Below, piece by piece: positions 1 through 9,777 of a DNA stretch of 64,000 nt. Below the pieces are notes generated by a model, which was given only the letters and a program-made list of their open reading frames with translations, made no database searches and was not told the DNA's origin. The stretch spans positions 107,105,602 to 107,169,601 of the forward strand of contig CM068826.1 in NCBI GenBank assembly GCA_028554795.2, written 5' to 3'. The number at the start of each line of letters is the position of its first letter. Within the stretch, counting starts at the first letter, position 1. The DNA comes from Sinohyriopsis cumingii. Taxonomy: Eukaryota > Mollusca > Bivalvia > Unionida > Unionidae. Both the position numbers and the translations under genes were made by a program.

Positions 1-197
1 CTACAAAATTCGAGATATTTACAACGTATCCATGGCGTCATTCAACTGATAAGTTTTCTGGAGTTGTAACTATCATATTAAACAAGGGAACCGAAGAAAT
101 ATTTATTCTGGAAGCAGCTGATAAGAAATTAACCGCAACATCTTACTGGTGGTGTTTTGAATTTGTAGTTGAAACACCTCAATTGGTTACTGCATAA
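1..197 (+). pseudogene. Fibre-like protein, C-terminal end (Polinton A)
   Basis: The window opens inside this gene, and about 64 codons are visible before the stop. The end of the predicted protein (FILEAADKKLTATSYWWCFEF region) resembles the end of the long coiled-coil fibre protein of element D (LEPPDRTTMRSVYYSVIFEF region) in both pattern and position, just upstream of the two-TM gene. It is therefore read as the head domain of a virion fibre. The N-terminal shaft is outside the window. This is a fossil fragment; the match was judged by eye. Confidence 0.6.
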
Positions 198-203
198 AAT
201 ATA

Positions 204-720
204 ATGAGTACCTCAATCGACGATGCATCTCAATACAGGTACAATCAAACGCGTGAATGGCAAGCAGCGTTGAAAGATATCATCGAACAATATACGGTAA
301 AAGTAAAAAAATATTGTTTATTCAGTATCCGCTGTTGTTCCTGGAACAGGTGTTATATTGTCAACAATGATGATGATGGCACCAGTAGCCGTAACTATTT
401 GTATTTCAACAGCAACAACTATTGCAGGTGTTTTTAATATCGTAGCAAAAAAGATATGCACCTGCATGAATGAAAAATTATCCGATTACATAATAAAATT
501 ACACACAGCGACGGTCGCGTACTCGAAGTTATCTTCGCTGTTATCAGCAAGCCTCAGCGATGGAATAATTTCTGATTTTGAGTTTTCAGAAATGATTAAA
601 ATATATAACAGTGCTGTTAAAGGTACGAGTATTAATAATGACATCAGTAGAGCTACTTCAGCAGATCGTGACAAACACAGCTCCACCAAAAACAACAATG
701 ATCTCGGTAAGCTCGACTAA
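204..720 (+). pseudogene. Two-TM coiled-coil protein (Polinton A)
   Basis: The start (residues DASQYRYNQTREWQAALK) matches the gene beginning at 63883 in element D (SDYRYNQARSWQDSLK), so the family is shared by both elements. The predicted product has an N-terminal amphipathic helix, a hydrophobic stretch with two membrane-spanning candidates, and a C-terminal helical part. This layout recalls SLATT-type two-TM proteins, but that comparison is speculation. It follows the fibre gene directly and overlaps the start of the next gene. Broken, about one or two breaks. Function unknown. Confidence 0.5.
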
Positions 721-2066
721 TCCTGAATTTAGTGTTAATTTTCCAACTGCGATTCGCGCAAATGAAATCGCCTTAGCGCAATTACGAGCATATTACAGCT
801 GGCCAAACATCAGATCGAAATCATTTAATGGAGCGCCAGCAAATAATTCGCTTGTATTTGCTAATAAAAACAAATCAGATGGAACACCTGATTGGGTCGT
901 TGTTGGAATGCCAACTGGCAGTTATGAGGTCGAGGAAATCAATGAAGAATTTCAACGTAGAATAAAATAAATAACCGGAAAAGAAGCAAAAATCAATTAA
1001 CGTTCATGAGCCAACTTTATCAGCAACGATTGAAATACATTCACCTGATTACGCCGTTGATATTTATCAATCATGGATAAGATCCATGCTAGCTTGGCCT
1101 GAAATCCCACCATCTGAAAAGCCAAAACCACCAGAACCGAAAAAGTCTGATTATGTCACGGATAGGCAACCATATCATGAAATTACCCCATCATACAAGC
1201 AAAAATTACTTAACATAAAGACTTTGCGCCAGTTAGTAATGTTATGTTCCTTGATGATAAGAAAATTAATTGGAGATTTATGCCTGAACTCCCTAAAGAG
1301 GTGTTGTTCAGATTTGCTACTGTTTATGATATTGACATAGATGAACTTATTGAGTATTTTAAAGAAATAAATCAACATCATAAACAACAACTAGAGCGAC
1401 TACGGTAATATTTGCAAGAATGTATCTTTGATGCAACGAGTTCATGTAGAGAAATAATTGGTCTCGTGGAGGTATTAAATCAGCTTGTATCCGACATGGA
1501 ATATCTTAACCAACGATTAATTCAGGCGGTAATTGATGATAAGAGAGGCAAGAAGCAATATTTTTTAAACGCGTATTCGATAAAAGATGTAGATCTACCA
1601 AATTTTAAATTTCCCGGGTACAACACAGATGAGTTAGAAAAAATCTCTCAATGATCTTATCAACGAAAACTTTCATGAAATTGTTGAGGCATGGAGAAAG
1701 ATGATACCATCAGCAACTGTTCTCGGATACAACAATGACCCACAAGGAGGTGGGAGACATGTTTCACCAGGAATCGTTAATATAACATCAACGATCGCAG
1801 TCAATCGTGTTTGTGACGTAATCGATGGCAGATATCAAATCGATCTTTGAAAGTCAAATCAGGCTCAACAAGGATATATTTTATACACGTTCCCACTACA
1901 AGTATCTCCTGGGAGTTTGATCGTGCAAGAGCCAACCAATCCTGTTTATATACGTACAAATAATCAGTATTTGTCACGAATCAATTTCAAACTCACCGAC
2001 CACATAGGACGATTAATTGACCTGCCTGGGGAGGAATTGATTGTGAACCTACATGTAAAATCTTAA
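638..2066 (+). pseudogene. Minor capsid (penton-like) protein, Polinton A
   Basis: The N-terminus (VSSTNPEFSVNFPTAIRANEIALAQLRAYYSWPNI region) has the pattern of the protein that starts FYLTL.SDSSMEVFPNNT in elements B and C. Both are short beta-strand segments ending in a motif about the native position of the virion component. The C-terminal segment (FKLTDHIGRLIDLPGEELIV) is typical of the last beta-strands of this Polinton family. I infer a jelly-roll minor capsid or penton protein from these patterns and from Polinton gene content. Broken, several breaks. Confidence 0.5.
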
Positions 2067-2117
2067 AGACTTTTATCGTAATGATTTCTGTATTAAAGAC
2101 TTTTATCGTAATGATTT
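2063..2117. repeat. 25-bp direct repeat pair
   Basis: Two exact 25-bp copies containing AAAGACTTTTATCGTAATGA lie at 2063-2087 and 2093-2117. The first overlaps the stop of the minor-capsid-like gene. It looks like a small local duplication at the 3' end of the gene. Confidence 0.85.
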
Positions 2118-2119
2118 TT

Positions 2120-2530
2120 TTTCTCATAGATCTTTGATCTTATTTTATTTTTTCTGAAATATTTTATTTTATTTTATCAGATATATTTTTTTAATTTTTT
2201 TCTGAAATATTTTATTTTTTCTGAAATTGATGGGTAGTTGGTAATCAGAATCGGGCAAACCAATCAATTTCGTAATTTTAATGGGGTAGTTGATACTCAG
2301 AATTATGTAAAATGATCAAATTTTATGATAAAAATATATTTCAGAAAAAATAAAAAAATATTCCAGAAAAAAATATTTCTGAAAATAAAAAAATGTTTCT
2401 GATAAAATAAAAAAATGTTTCAGAAAAAAAATATTTCTGACAAAAATAAAATAAAATATGTCTGATAAAAATAAAATAAAATATTTCTGTATAATATAAA
2501 ATAAATATTTCTGATAAAATAAAATATTAC
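2120..2530. repeat. AT-rich imperfect inverted repeat between convergent genes
   Basis: The left arm is rich in TTTCTGAAATATTTTATT and the right arm in AAATAAAATATTTCTGA-type units, so the region can fold on itself. Two related GGTAGTTG.TA.TCAGAAT units lie in the middle. It separates the plus-strand capsid block from the minus-strand genes of element A and may act as a two-sided 3' end. No gene is seen here. Confidence 0.6.
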
Positions 2531-2602
2531 ACGTGCTCGGTCGTTTCATCAGTAACGAAGTTACTCGCTGACATAATTTTTCTCAATTGTCTTATACGAG
2601 TA

Positions 2603-2911
2603 CTAATTTTTTTTTGCCTCGTACTCGTGGGATAACTCCGATCTAATTTTTTCTACTGCAGCAGAAAGAGGAACGAATTCCTTCACTTGATCATCTTCTA
2701 TAGTAGCTAGCGACTGAAACATCGCAACTTGAATCTGTTTTATGAACCTGTATTCGGATGATAGTACATAACCACCATCATTTTTACGTTCTTGTAAAAT
2801 TTCAAAATAAGAAATTATTTTTTCAGGATTTAGTTCATCAGATATATTAATACCATCTTTTTCCAATTTTTTAATAGCAACAATTACATCATTGATTATT
2901 TCGTGATTCAT
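2603..2911 (-). CDS. Hypothetical 102-aa protein (Polinton A)
   Basis: An ATG-started open frame of 102 codons (MNHEIINDVIVAIKKLEKDG) inside a virus-like element. The product is charged and predicted mostly helical, with no recognised motif or membrane segment. It lies downstream of the HNH gene on the same strand, facing the capsid block. The family is not recognised. It could be a real small Polinton gene, as the frame is open although its neighbours are broken. Confidence 0.45.
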   Translation of the reverse strand: MNHEIINDVIVAIKKLEKDGINISDELNPEKIISYFEILQERKNDGGYVLSSEYRFIKQIQVAMFQSLATIEDDQVKEFVPLSAAVEKIRSELSHEYEAKKN

Positions 2912-3087
2912 TATTATACGGTATATATTTATTTAAATAAAAAAAAATATATCCCCATGTGAACCCCTATTCGAGTGTTTTAGCAAGTTCAGGAGGATGT
3001 TTCAAGGACAGCTTGGGGATTTCTGACAAAAAAGATAAATAAATATAATTCTACGTAATTACTTTATAGTGATGATAATTTATCTCA

Positions 3088-3585
3088 TTAACAATATTGG
3101 AAGATGATTCTTTGTTTATATTTTTTTTTTGAGAAAGCGGATTTATGTATATTTAACGCGACTTTTTGTACCGAACGCCAGCAGATTTCAAAATATATCT
3201 CAGCTGAATTCATTGATTGAAATATAATTTCTTCGCCAGTTTCTATGTTTGTAGATTTTACCGCCCTCTTTCCGGTTGTTTTACATCTCCCAGTATTACC
3301 ACGTGTATTATTCTCGCTCTGTGTAACAGCTTGAAGGTTGGATAAATAATTATTTTGAGTATTCCCGTCAATATGATCGATCAGAAGACCATCTTTGATC
3401 AACCCCTTATGACATTCATAAACAAATCAATGACAGAGATACTTTTTCTTCCAAGCACCAAACGTTAGATAACCAGCATTATTAACAGTACCAACTGGTC
3501 TCTTCAACCTGCAATTTCTGATTACACCATCAAGATTTGATTCGTAGTTTGTTATTATAGGATGTGGGACAAATTCTTGGCTCAT
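3088..3585 (-). pseudogene. HNH homing-endonuclease-like gene (Polinton A)
   Basis: The core motif reads IDHIDGNTQNNYLSNLQAVT followed by NNTRG, which is the typical HNH3 signature of virus-borne homing endonucleases. The N-terminal part (AGYLTFGAWKKKYL) is the usual strand before the HNH core, and the C-terminal part (FQSMNSAEIYFEICWRSVQK) looks like a DNA-binding module of the NUMOD or intron-encoded-nuclease repeat type. Such genes are selfish passengers common in large DNA viruses. Start chosen at the ATG at 3585. Broken, about one break. Confidence 0.7.
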
Positions 3586-3680
3586 TTATATAATAATATT
3601 ATTTGTTTAAATCATAATTTGTCTGAAAATTTATTTAGATAATCCTCTATTTATTTTATAGCTCCGTCACTGACATTTTT

Positions 3681-3903
3681 TTAATCATAATATCTTTTAA
3701 GCTCGCGATATTTTTTATCACCAAAACGCGCACATAACTCTGTTTTACCTCGTACTCCAACACCACATCGTAGATACGGAATCGGTCCTAAACAACCTCT
3801 ACGAACGCTCTGCAAGTGTTCCACAAAATTCCTTCCTGCAGGATTTATTACAATGAGTTAATGATCCGATCATCAACCATTTACACTTGTTATGTTTAGA
3901 CAT
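3681..3903 (-). pseudogene. Small Cys-rich zinc-binding protein (Polinton A)
   Basis: The minus strand reads MSKHNKCKWLMIGSLTHCNK at one end and CGVGVRGKTELCARFGDKKY at the other, with spaced Cys and His residues that suggest a small zinc-binding fold. It sits head-to-head with the PolB gene, 45 bp away, so the two probably shared a divergent promoter. The function is unknown. Broken, about one break. Confidence 0.4.
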
Positions 3904-3948
3904 TATATATATAATATTTTTTATTTAAATACTTGTCTGAAATATAAT

Positions 3949-6034
3949 ATGGATGAGTTTGAGAGATTATCCAGAATCACGCCTTGGAAAATAAGTAAAT
4001 TCAACCTCGACAGGATATCTTCTGATTTACCAATAAAACATCTAGTTGATAAGAAAAATAAAAGTTTGGTCAATAAAATTCACGACGCCAAGAAAGAATT
4101 TCACGCAGATGGTGCATCTCATGTCTGGTCAACGTTCAAGATTATACGCGGCAAAGATATCATCCACGCTACGATGAGTGACAAACGAGCGGCATCTATT
4201 ATTGAGCAGCTCGATCATAGAAGTTATCTTTTCAGAATAAAATTTGTCGTGTTAACAGAAACAGATAACTGGATTATCCGTGACAAATATGATCATGTCC
4301 ACAATAATAAAAAAAACTGTTATACTGAGTAGAAATTCCAAACCAGGAGCGCTGACTGGTATTGACAAACCGTATTATGAACGAGCATATCCTGTGACCG
4401 CGGTTATTTATGGAATTTATGTGATAAATGAAAAACCCAGCATTAATAAACTGGCGCCAATGAAATTTTCAAAAATAAATTATGTAGCCGAGCGAGTAAG
4501 GGAGCATTTTACAAACACGATGCGCGGAAGCGGTTTAACAGATAAAAGACGTGAAAAACTAAACAAATGGGCTGATTTAGTGGAGGATACTGGAGCTACA
4601 ATAAACGATGTTGCTAATTTGGAAAAAAAAAACACTAAAATTCCCAATAATAGTAAAAACTATAACAGGGGAGATTTTATATAATTCGAAACATTATAAA
4701 AAAGGAGGAGCTCTAATAAATATCATTGATCATAACGCTCACGCGTGGACCAGCGCAGTAACAGTGTTTCCACGAGATCGAACTGTAAGATTTTACCCTC
4801 CAGATAATTCTGGGGGAGGCATGTTTGATTTTATTAACGAGATAAGAAAAACGATCCTGTGTCAGTATGGCTGTTTCAGAGTTCTAACGACCAATCAGAC
4901 ATGGAAGAAAAAATCAAGTTCGATCAGTTTGTAAGAACAAATGGTGTTATTTATCGAACAGATCTTCTCCACGAAAAAATGAAAAATCTTGCGCTGCAAT
5001 ATACTGATGATACCGACGAACTATTGAGCAACTGTTTCACTGTTCCGTCAGTTGCGGCTCATTTTGCTAGAAAGAAAAATTTGTGGAAACCAACTCGGTC
5101 TGATTTTCTTAATGATATAATATCGAGTTGTGTCGAATACGGACACGGTGGATTGTGGAATACTAAATACGATCATAAAGATGTTATTTCAGTTGATATG
5201 GTTGCATGTTATCCTGCAAGTTTTCTTGGATACGGAGATTGTTCTGTGTACTTTGAGCGATTCGGTCATCCGACGCACGAGATGACACGAGTATCGATAA
5301 ATGGACCATTACCGGATTTTGACCTAACTGGATTTGCTTGTATCGAGTCATTTGAAATGTCTAAAGATCTCCATGCGATTTGTTATACTTGGTTTGGAAA
5401 ACATTTTTCAGAAAAAATGTGGGCACCAATAGTACTGTTACGGTATATGCTCGATTGTGCGATGTTAACACTGTTGATTGTAAGTGAAGCAATTATATCA
5501 TATCGGAAACAAACCAAAGTTTGGTTACCACAACAAAAGAAATATTCCGATGATGAAAACCCCGATATAACCGATTACGAGAATAAAATCGCAAAAGATC
5601 TCGGTAGAAAAATAATCGGCAAGTTCACTCAAGGAGGAGCATATGATCACAGACGACATTGTACAAGATTGATTATGGATGATGCTAAGTTAGATTTTAT
5701 AATCGCTGATACAACGAACAGAAATACGTTTATAAGTCGAGAAATAGCTTTCTTGTAAAATGGAACTAAATTAGGTACAATTGTAAGTTATATGGACGGT
5801 GAGTCACCTCAGTATACTCATTTAAGATCATCGATGCTCGCGTACGTTTCAATAAATCTGTTATCGATGATAAATAAAGTTTCTACACTCGCTGTCAGAG
5901 TCGCTACAGATTCATTTTATATCAATAAAAAAATATTCAGGATTACTAGAACAACCACATATCGGTACTTGTGCATCATGGGGTTCGTGGAGAATAAGAA
6001 AGGAAAATATACTCGATTATTCCGAATCAGGTGA
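3949..6034 (+). pseudogene. Protein-primed type DNA polymerase B (Polinton A)
   Basis: Palm motifs of family B DNA polymerase are visible in order: motif A in VDMVACYPASFLGY, motif B in GRKIIGKFTQGG, and a motif C-like segment in VATDSFYI. In Polintons this enzyme copies the linear element, probably primed by a terminal protein. The gene is followed at once by an SF1 helicase region, an arrangement different from elements B and C. Broken, several breaks. The family call is firm; gene boundaries are approximate. Confidence 0.75.
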
Positions 6035-6100
6035 TGTTGCGGTTAAAGATATTTATTGTAAAAAAAACATCAAAAACTACAATTATCTTCTGCACCATCG

Positions 6101-7329
6101 GTGTACGATCCAATAACCAGAAATAAAACAGTTTATCTAAACGGATCTGGAAGTTCTGGTAAAACCACTCGAGCGATCGAACTATTTCAGAAATCTGATA
6201 TCATCGTGCTAACACCCACACATAGACTCGCGCGAGAGATGAAACAGCGAGGAGTACAATCATGTACTTATCATAACTTCTACCGATGGAAGGGTGATGC
6301 ATGAACTTCTTCGAGGATGGGAGAAAAATATATTCCGAGGATAATCGTTTGGGATGAAATATGCACGGTGCCGTTAGAAACATTAAAAAGATTTCTCGAT
6401 TGGTTATTAACAAGAAATACTGCTGTGATAATGTGCGGCGATCATGGTCAACCACCACCGTTTGTTGGACCATCTCCACATGGATGGTTAAAAATTTGGT
6501 TGATTATTACGAGGAGATAACTGATGATTATAGAGCGCTTGATGCAGAATTAAACGAGTTGAAGAAATTAATCAGACTACAACCGAATAAAATTCAAGGT
6601 GAAATAATGCGTAAAATAATTTCAGAGACTTCAATGAGCGACTTTCTGCAAATCTGGAGACCAAACGACTTGATAGTGGCAAGTAGAAAAATAGTTCGTG
6701 ATACACTTCAACGGGAATTGGTTCAGTTACATACAGAAAAATTTCCAACATTGCCAGTTGCGTTATGTTATCGACCAGCTGATACACGGCGGCAGAATAT
6801 TGACGTTGATATACCAGGACAGACCGAGAAACAGAATTTAGTATTAAATGATATTGTCACAGTTGATGTTGATGTTGTCGAAGATGCATTATCGTTGAAC
6901 AAATCTCCGTGGACACTAGGATATGCAATGACGATTCACTCATCTCAGGGATTAACTATTTCTGATACAGTTGTTTGGATTATAGATGATCGTATCGAGT
7001 GGTCAAACTTAGTTTATCTCGCAGTGTCTCGAGTCAGAAGAATATCTCAGTTGCGGAGAATTGTCTTGTTCGAGTCAGTGACTAGTGATGATATTGACAA
7101 TGATATAATAAGAAAAAAATTAGCTGGTTATAAACAATCTGATAAAAAAAATAAACGCGATTTTGATCTCGACGTTGAATTTATTAGCACGTTGAAACAA
7201 CAACAGAATAATCATTGTACAAGTTATAATTGTGTGATGTTATGGAGATATTCAAATAATAATCCAAGACAATTTACCGTGGATAGAAAAGATAACAGTC
7301 GCGGTCATACACGCGAAATACCATGTTGA
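6101..7329 (+). pseudogene. SF1 helicase region next to PolB (Polinton A)
   Basis: The Walker A motif is in YLNGSGSSGKTTRAIELF, a Walker B-type motif in RIIVWDEICTVP, motif III in GDHGQPPPF, and motifs V/VI in MTIHSSQGLTISD and VYLAVSRVRR. This set belongs to superfamily 1 (Pif1/RecD-like) helicases. It follows PolB closely and may have been a C-terminal domain of the same replicative protein. B and C have no such helicase. Broken, a few breaks. Confidence 0.7.
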
Positions 7330-7383
7330 CCTGTCTTGAGTGTAATCGACGTAGAGGTGCTAGTTAAGTGATCGCGGTGGTAA

Positions 7384-8329
7384 TTACGTATCCTCAGGAA
7401 TTGCTTGTAATTGTTTACATGTAAATCCACGTTGAGGAGCAGTTGAATACAGTCTGTAGATTGCAGGTTTACCTGAGGATCTTGTCACGGTGGATATCTT
7501 ATGTGTGGTAACACTCCAAATAGGATCAGTCGCTCTTTCTTTACCACCTTCGACTTCACCGGGTTCATATAAATACCTTACATTAACATTACCTAATACT
7601 GGTTGCGTTGAAAAATCACGTCGTTGTATTGGTAAATTTTTTTAAAGTAATTGCATTAATAGGTTTCATGTTGGTCGTTCGAGTAATCTCATTATTTAAC
7701 GCGGCTATCACACTTAGTAATCTTGCAACCCATTCACGAGATCTTTTATCCTGAATAAATTCCTTCGCGTATTGATATCCAAATAACCGCTCAGCAAGTG
7801 TTCGATTAAATCGTTCAACAATTGCCTGATCACGATGAATTGCAGTGTGTCCTCGTCGTATTTTGACATTATATCGCTCCATCAACGATGATACTGGACC
7901 AAGAAATTCTTTGCCAGGATCAACCTGTAGCAGCTGTGGCCATTGTAGACCACCTTGTGGTCCAGGTCCACGTTGATAAATTCGTTTAAACGCAGAAGCT
8001 ACTTCAGCAGCTGTCTTTGTCAATAATGGTTCTGCTTCTTTATATCTACTTGCAACATCAACAACGGTTAGCGCGTATTTGTACGTTTTTCTACGTACAG
8101 TATCGTGTGGTAAAAACAGCATATCAGCTTGATGAACTTCATTAGGGACGCTGACATCGAAATACGCGTACTGAATTTGTTTCGGTGGTGGTAGGTAAAT
8201 TTGCCATATTACCTGTTTAGATAACCACGCTTTAGCAGTAACGCGTGTAACTTTTGCTGCCTCGGCGAGTTTGCTAGTCGTTGCCTTACCTTTCCAGTAT
8301 CCTCTTGGGGAATAATAAATCGTTTCCAT
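7384..8329 (-). pseudogene. Polinton integrase (rve family), element A
   Basis: The retroviral-type integrase core is visible: first Asp in EVHQADMLFLP, second Asp in LLQVDPGKEFLG, Glu in AIVERFNRTLAERLFGY. The N-terminal part resembles a small helix-turn-helix (KLAEAAKVTRVTAKAWLSKQ). The segment near 7384-7610 looks like a C-terminal SH3-like or other beta domain; no chromodomain is evident, unlike in B and C. It inserts the element with 6-bp duplications in this family. Start ATG at 8329. Broken, about one break. Confidence 0.8.
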
Positions 8330-8335
8330 TTATAA

Positions 8336-8671
8336 TTAATTACCAGCACCTAACGCTAATTTACCTTTCATCGCGGATCTTTTTAACCAATTAGCTAATG
8401 ATTCTCTTATATTTTTATTTTTTATAGAATATAACGCATGAATCAATTTCACATCTGCAATATGTCTGTCTTGTAGATTTTTGCTTTTATATGCTACATG
8501 ATGAACATGACACGCTTTATCAATAGCGTTTATTGGTTCCTCGCCTGGGTTTGGTTGATCCTGATTGTCAAGTCTGATATCAAGTCGAGTACCAGGACCG
8601 CAATAATTATATCCTGATAGATGTTTTTCTCCTGTGTATTTAGCCCACGGAGTTCCTGGGAACTTTGACAT
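8336..8671 (-). CDS. Phospholipase A2-like capsid-entry protein (Polinton A)
   Basis: The motif YNYCGPGTRLDIRLDN followed by PINAIDKACHVHHVAY resembles the calcium loop and catalytic helix of the parvovirus-type PLA2 domain that occurs in Polinton and parvovirus structural proteins, where it helps the particle leave the endosome. Length 111 aa; the frame is open. It lies just downstream of the zinc-ribbon gene and upstream of the integrase on the same strand. Family call by motif only. Confidence 0.65.
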   Translation of the reverse strand: MSKFPGTPWAKYTGEKHLSGYNYCGPGTRLDIRLDNQDQPNPGEEPINAIDKACHVHHVAYKSKNLQDRHIADVKLIHALYSIKNKNIRESLANWLKRSAMKGKLALGAGN

Positions 8672-8835
8672 TAATGTAGCAATATCACCACCATCTTTTT
8701 AGGTAAAAAAGAAAACTTTTTTCTGTTACATACTGCACGTCTTCCACCATATGCTATTCTTGCATTTTTTGTTGTAACCGTGGATAGATCGTTAGTTGGG
8801 GTTTTAGTTCTACAGCGTAAACAATATAGATTCAT
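8671..8835 (-). CDS. DUF5679-like zinc-ribbon protein (Polinton A)
   Basis: A 54-aa product beginning MNLYCLRCRTKTP, followed by STVTTKNARIAYGGRRAVC, matches the pattern of the small zinc ribbons (DUF5679 type) often found in virophages, Polintons and giant viruses. Its start is divergent from the packaging ATPase 13 bp away, and its end overlaps the start of the PLA2-like gene. Function unknown, possibly nucleic-acid binding. Confidence 0.5.
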   Translation of the reverse strand: MNLYCLRCRTKTPTNDLSTVTTKNARIAYGGRRAVCNRKKFSFLPKKMVVILLH

Positions 8836-8848
8836 ATGTTTATATAAT

Positions 8849-9508
8849 ATGGATATAATTGATTTCTCAGCGACTCGAAAACAAGAGCCAGTTAAACACC
8901 ATCCTGCGTTGCCAAATTCGTTCAGAATGATAATAATAGGACCATCTGGATCGGGTAAGACGCAATTGTTACTTAATCTGATAATGAGATGGTTGAAATG
9001 GGACAAATTATATTTAGTAGCACCATCAGTTGATGATCAACGATGTTATGATGTGCTTAAAGATTTTAATGAAAACGCGCGATTACTGGATGACGATGTC
9101 ATTAAATTTATAACCGATATTGATGAAGCACCATCTGTAGATGATCTAGATGGATTTATTAATAATTTAGTTGTATACGATGATGTGAAGTTAGACAAAC
9201 AATCAAATCCAGCTAGAATATTTTCTCGAGGAAGACATAAAAACACTGATGTGATATATGTTACTCAGCGATACGTACAGATTCCGAAAGTAATCAGGGA
9301 TAACTGTAATGTTTTAGTTGTGTTTAATGGCGTAGACACACATACGTTGCGCAATATTCATCAAACTTGGTGTAGCGGAGATATGGATATAATTAAACTT
9401 AGAAATTTCTTTTCACGAGCGCAAGCTACTCCGCACGGATTTATAACGATATATTTACATGATCCTAGATCCCGATATCGTGTAGGTCTTGATAAGATAT
9501 TTGGATAA
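8849..9508 (+). CDS. Genome-packaging ATPase (FtsK/HerA type), Polinton A
   Basis: About 219 aa from the ATG at 8849. Walker A is IIGPSGSGKTQLLLN, Walker B is NNLVVYDDVKLD, and the polar strand after it is DVIYVTQRYVQIPK, all typical of the A32-like packaging ATPases of Polintons, virophages and NCLDV. It drives DNA into the capsid. It is the last gene before the right end of A. The frame is open although most neighbours are broken. Confidence 0.85.
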   Translation: MDIIDFSATRKQEPVKHHPALPNSFRMIIIGPSGSGKTQLLLNLIMRWLKWDKLYLVAPSVDDQRCYDVLKDFNENARLLDDDVIKFITDIDEAPSVDDLDGFINNLVVYDDVKLDKQSNPARIFSRGRHKNTDVIYVTQRYVQIPKVIRDNCNVLVVFNGVDTHTLRNIHQTWCSGDMDIIKLRNFFSRAQATPHGFITIYLHDPRSRYRVGLDKIFG

Positions 9509-9514
9509 ATTAAT

Positions 9515-9777
9515 AGCAGCGGGGGGGGGGGGGGGCGACCTCAATTAAGACGTAATTGCGTAAACAACGCGCATAATAAACTAGAAAAAATCACCAACGA
9601 CAATAAAATAATATTAATTAGAAATTCCATAGAGACTCTCTCAGTGAAGTGTCGACGCTTTTTTTAAATTTTGTCGACACTTTCTTTTTTTCGATCATTT
9701 GTAGGATGGATTATTTTCGACATTTGAACGCTCCTACAAAAAGGTGGGTTCGCCCCCCCCCCCCCCCCCCCGCTGCT
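9515..9777. repeat. G/C-tract inverted repeat at the end of element A
   Basis: The unit opens with AGCAGC plus a run of 15 G and closes with a run of about 19 C plus GCTGCT, so its ends are inverted copies of each other. Inside are two smaller palindromes: AAGTGTCGAC/GTCGACACTT near 9650-9685, and TTTGTAGG/CCTACAAA near 9700-9740. It begins 7 bp after the ATPase stop and is read as the terminal repeat structure of element A. A small independent inverted-repeat element is the alternative. Confidence 0.6.

Larger units (their letters stand above)
1..9777 (+). mobile_element. Polinton A (right part, decayed)
   Basis: This is the right-hand part of a Polinton/Maverick element; its left end lies outside the window. 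Parts in order are fibre end, two-TM protein, minor-capsid-like protein, a small unknown, HNH endonuclease, Cys-rich protein, PolB, SF1 helicase, integrase, PLA2-like protein, DUF5679-like zinc ribbon and packaging ATPase. The right end is placed at the C-tract followed by GCTGCT, because Polinton termini usually run AG...CT; no target duplication can be checked. It is AT-rich and heavily broken, with more than ten breaks, so it looks old. Its gene content matches element D at the right edge of the window and differs from B and C. Confidence 0.85.

Noticed and set aside
7384-8329. Integrase genes as evidence for LTR retroelements
   Set aside because: No reverse transcriptase or RNase H; the neighbours are PolB, packaging ATPase, capsid and adenain, which define Polintons.
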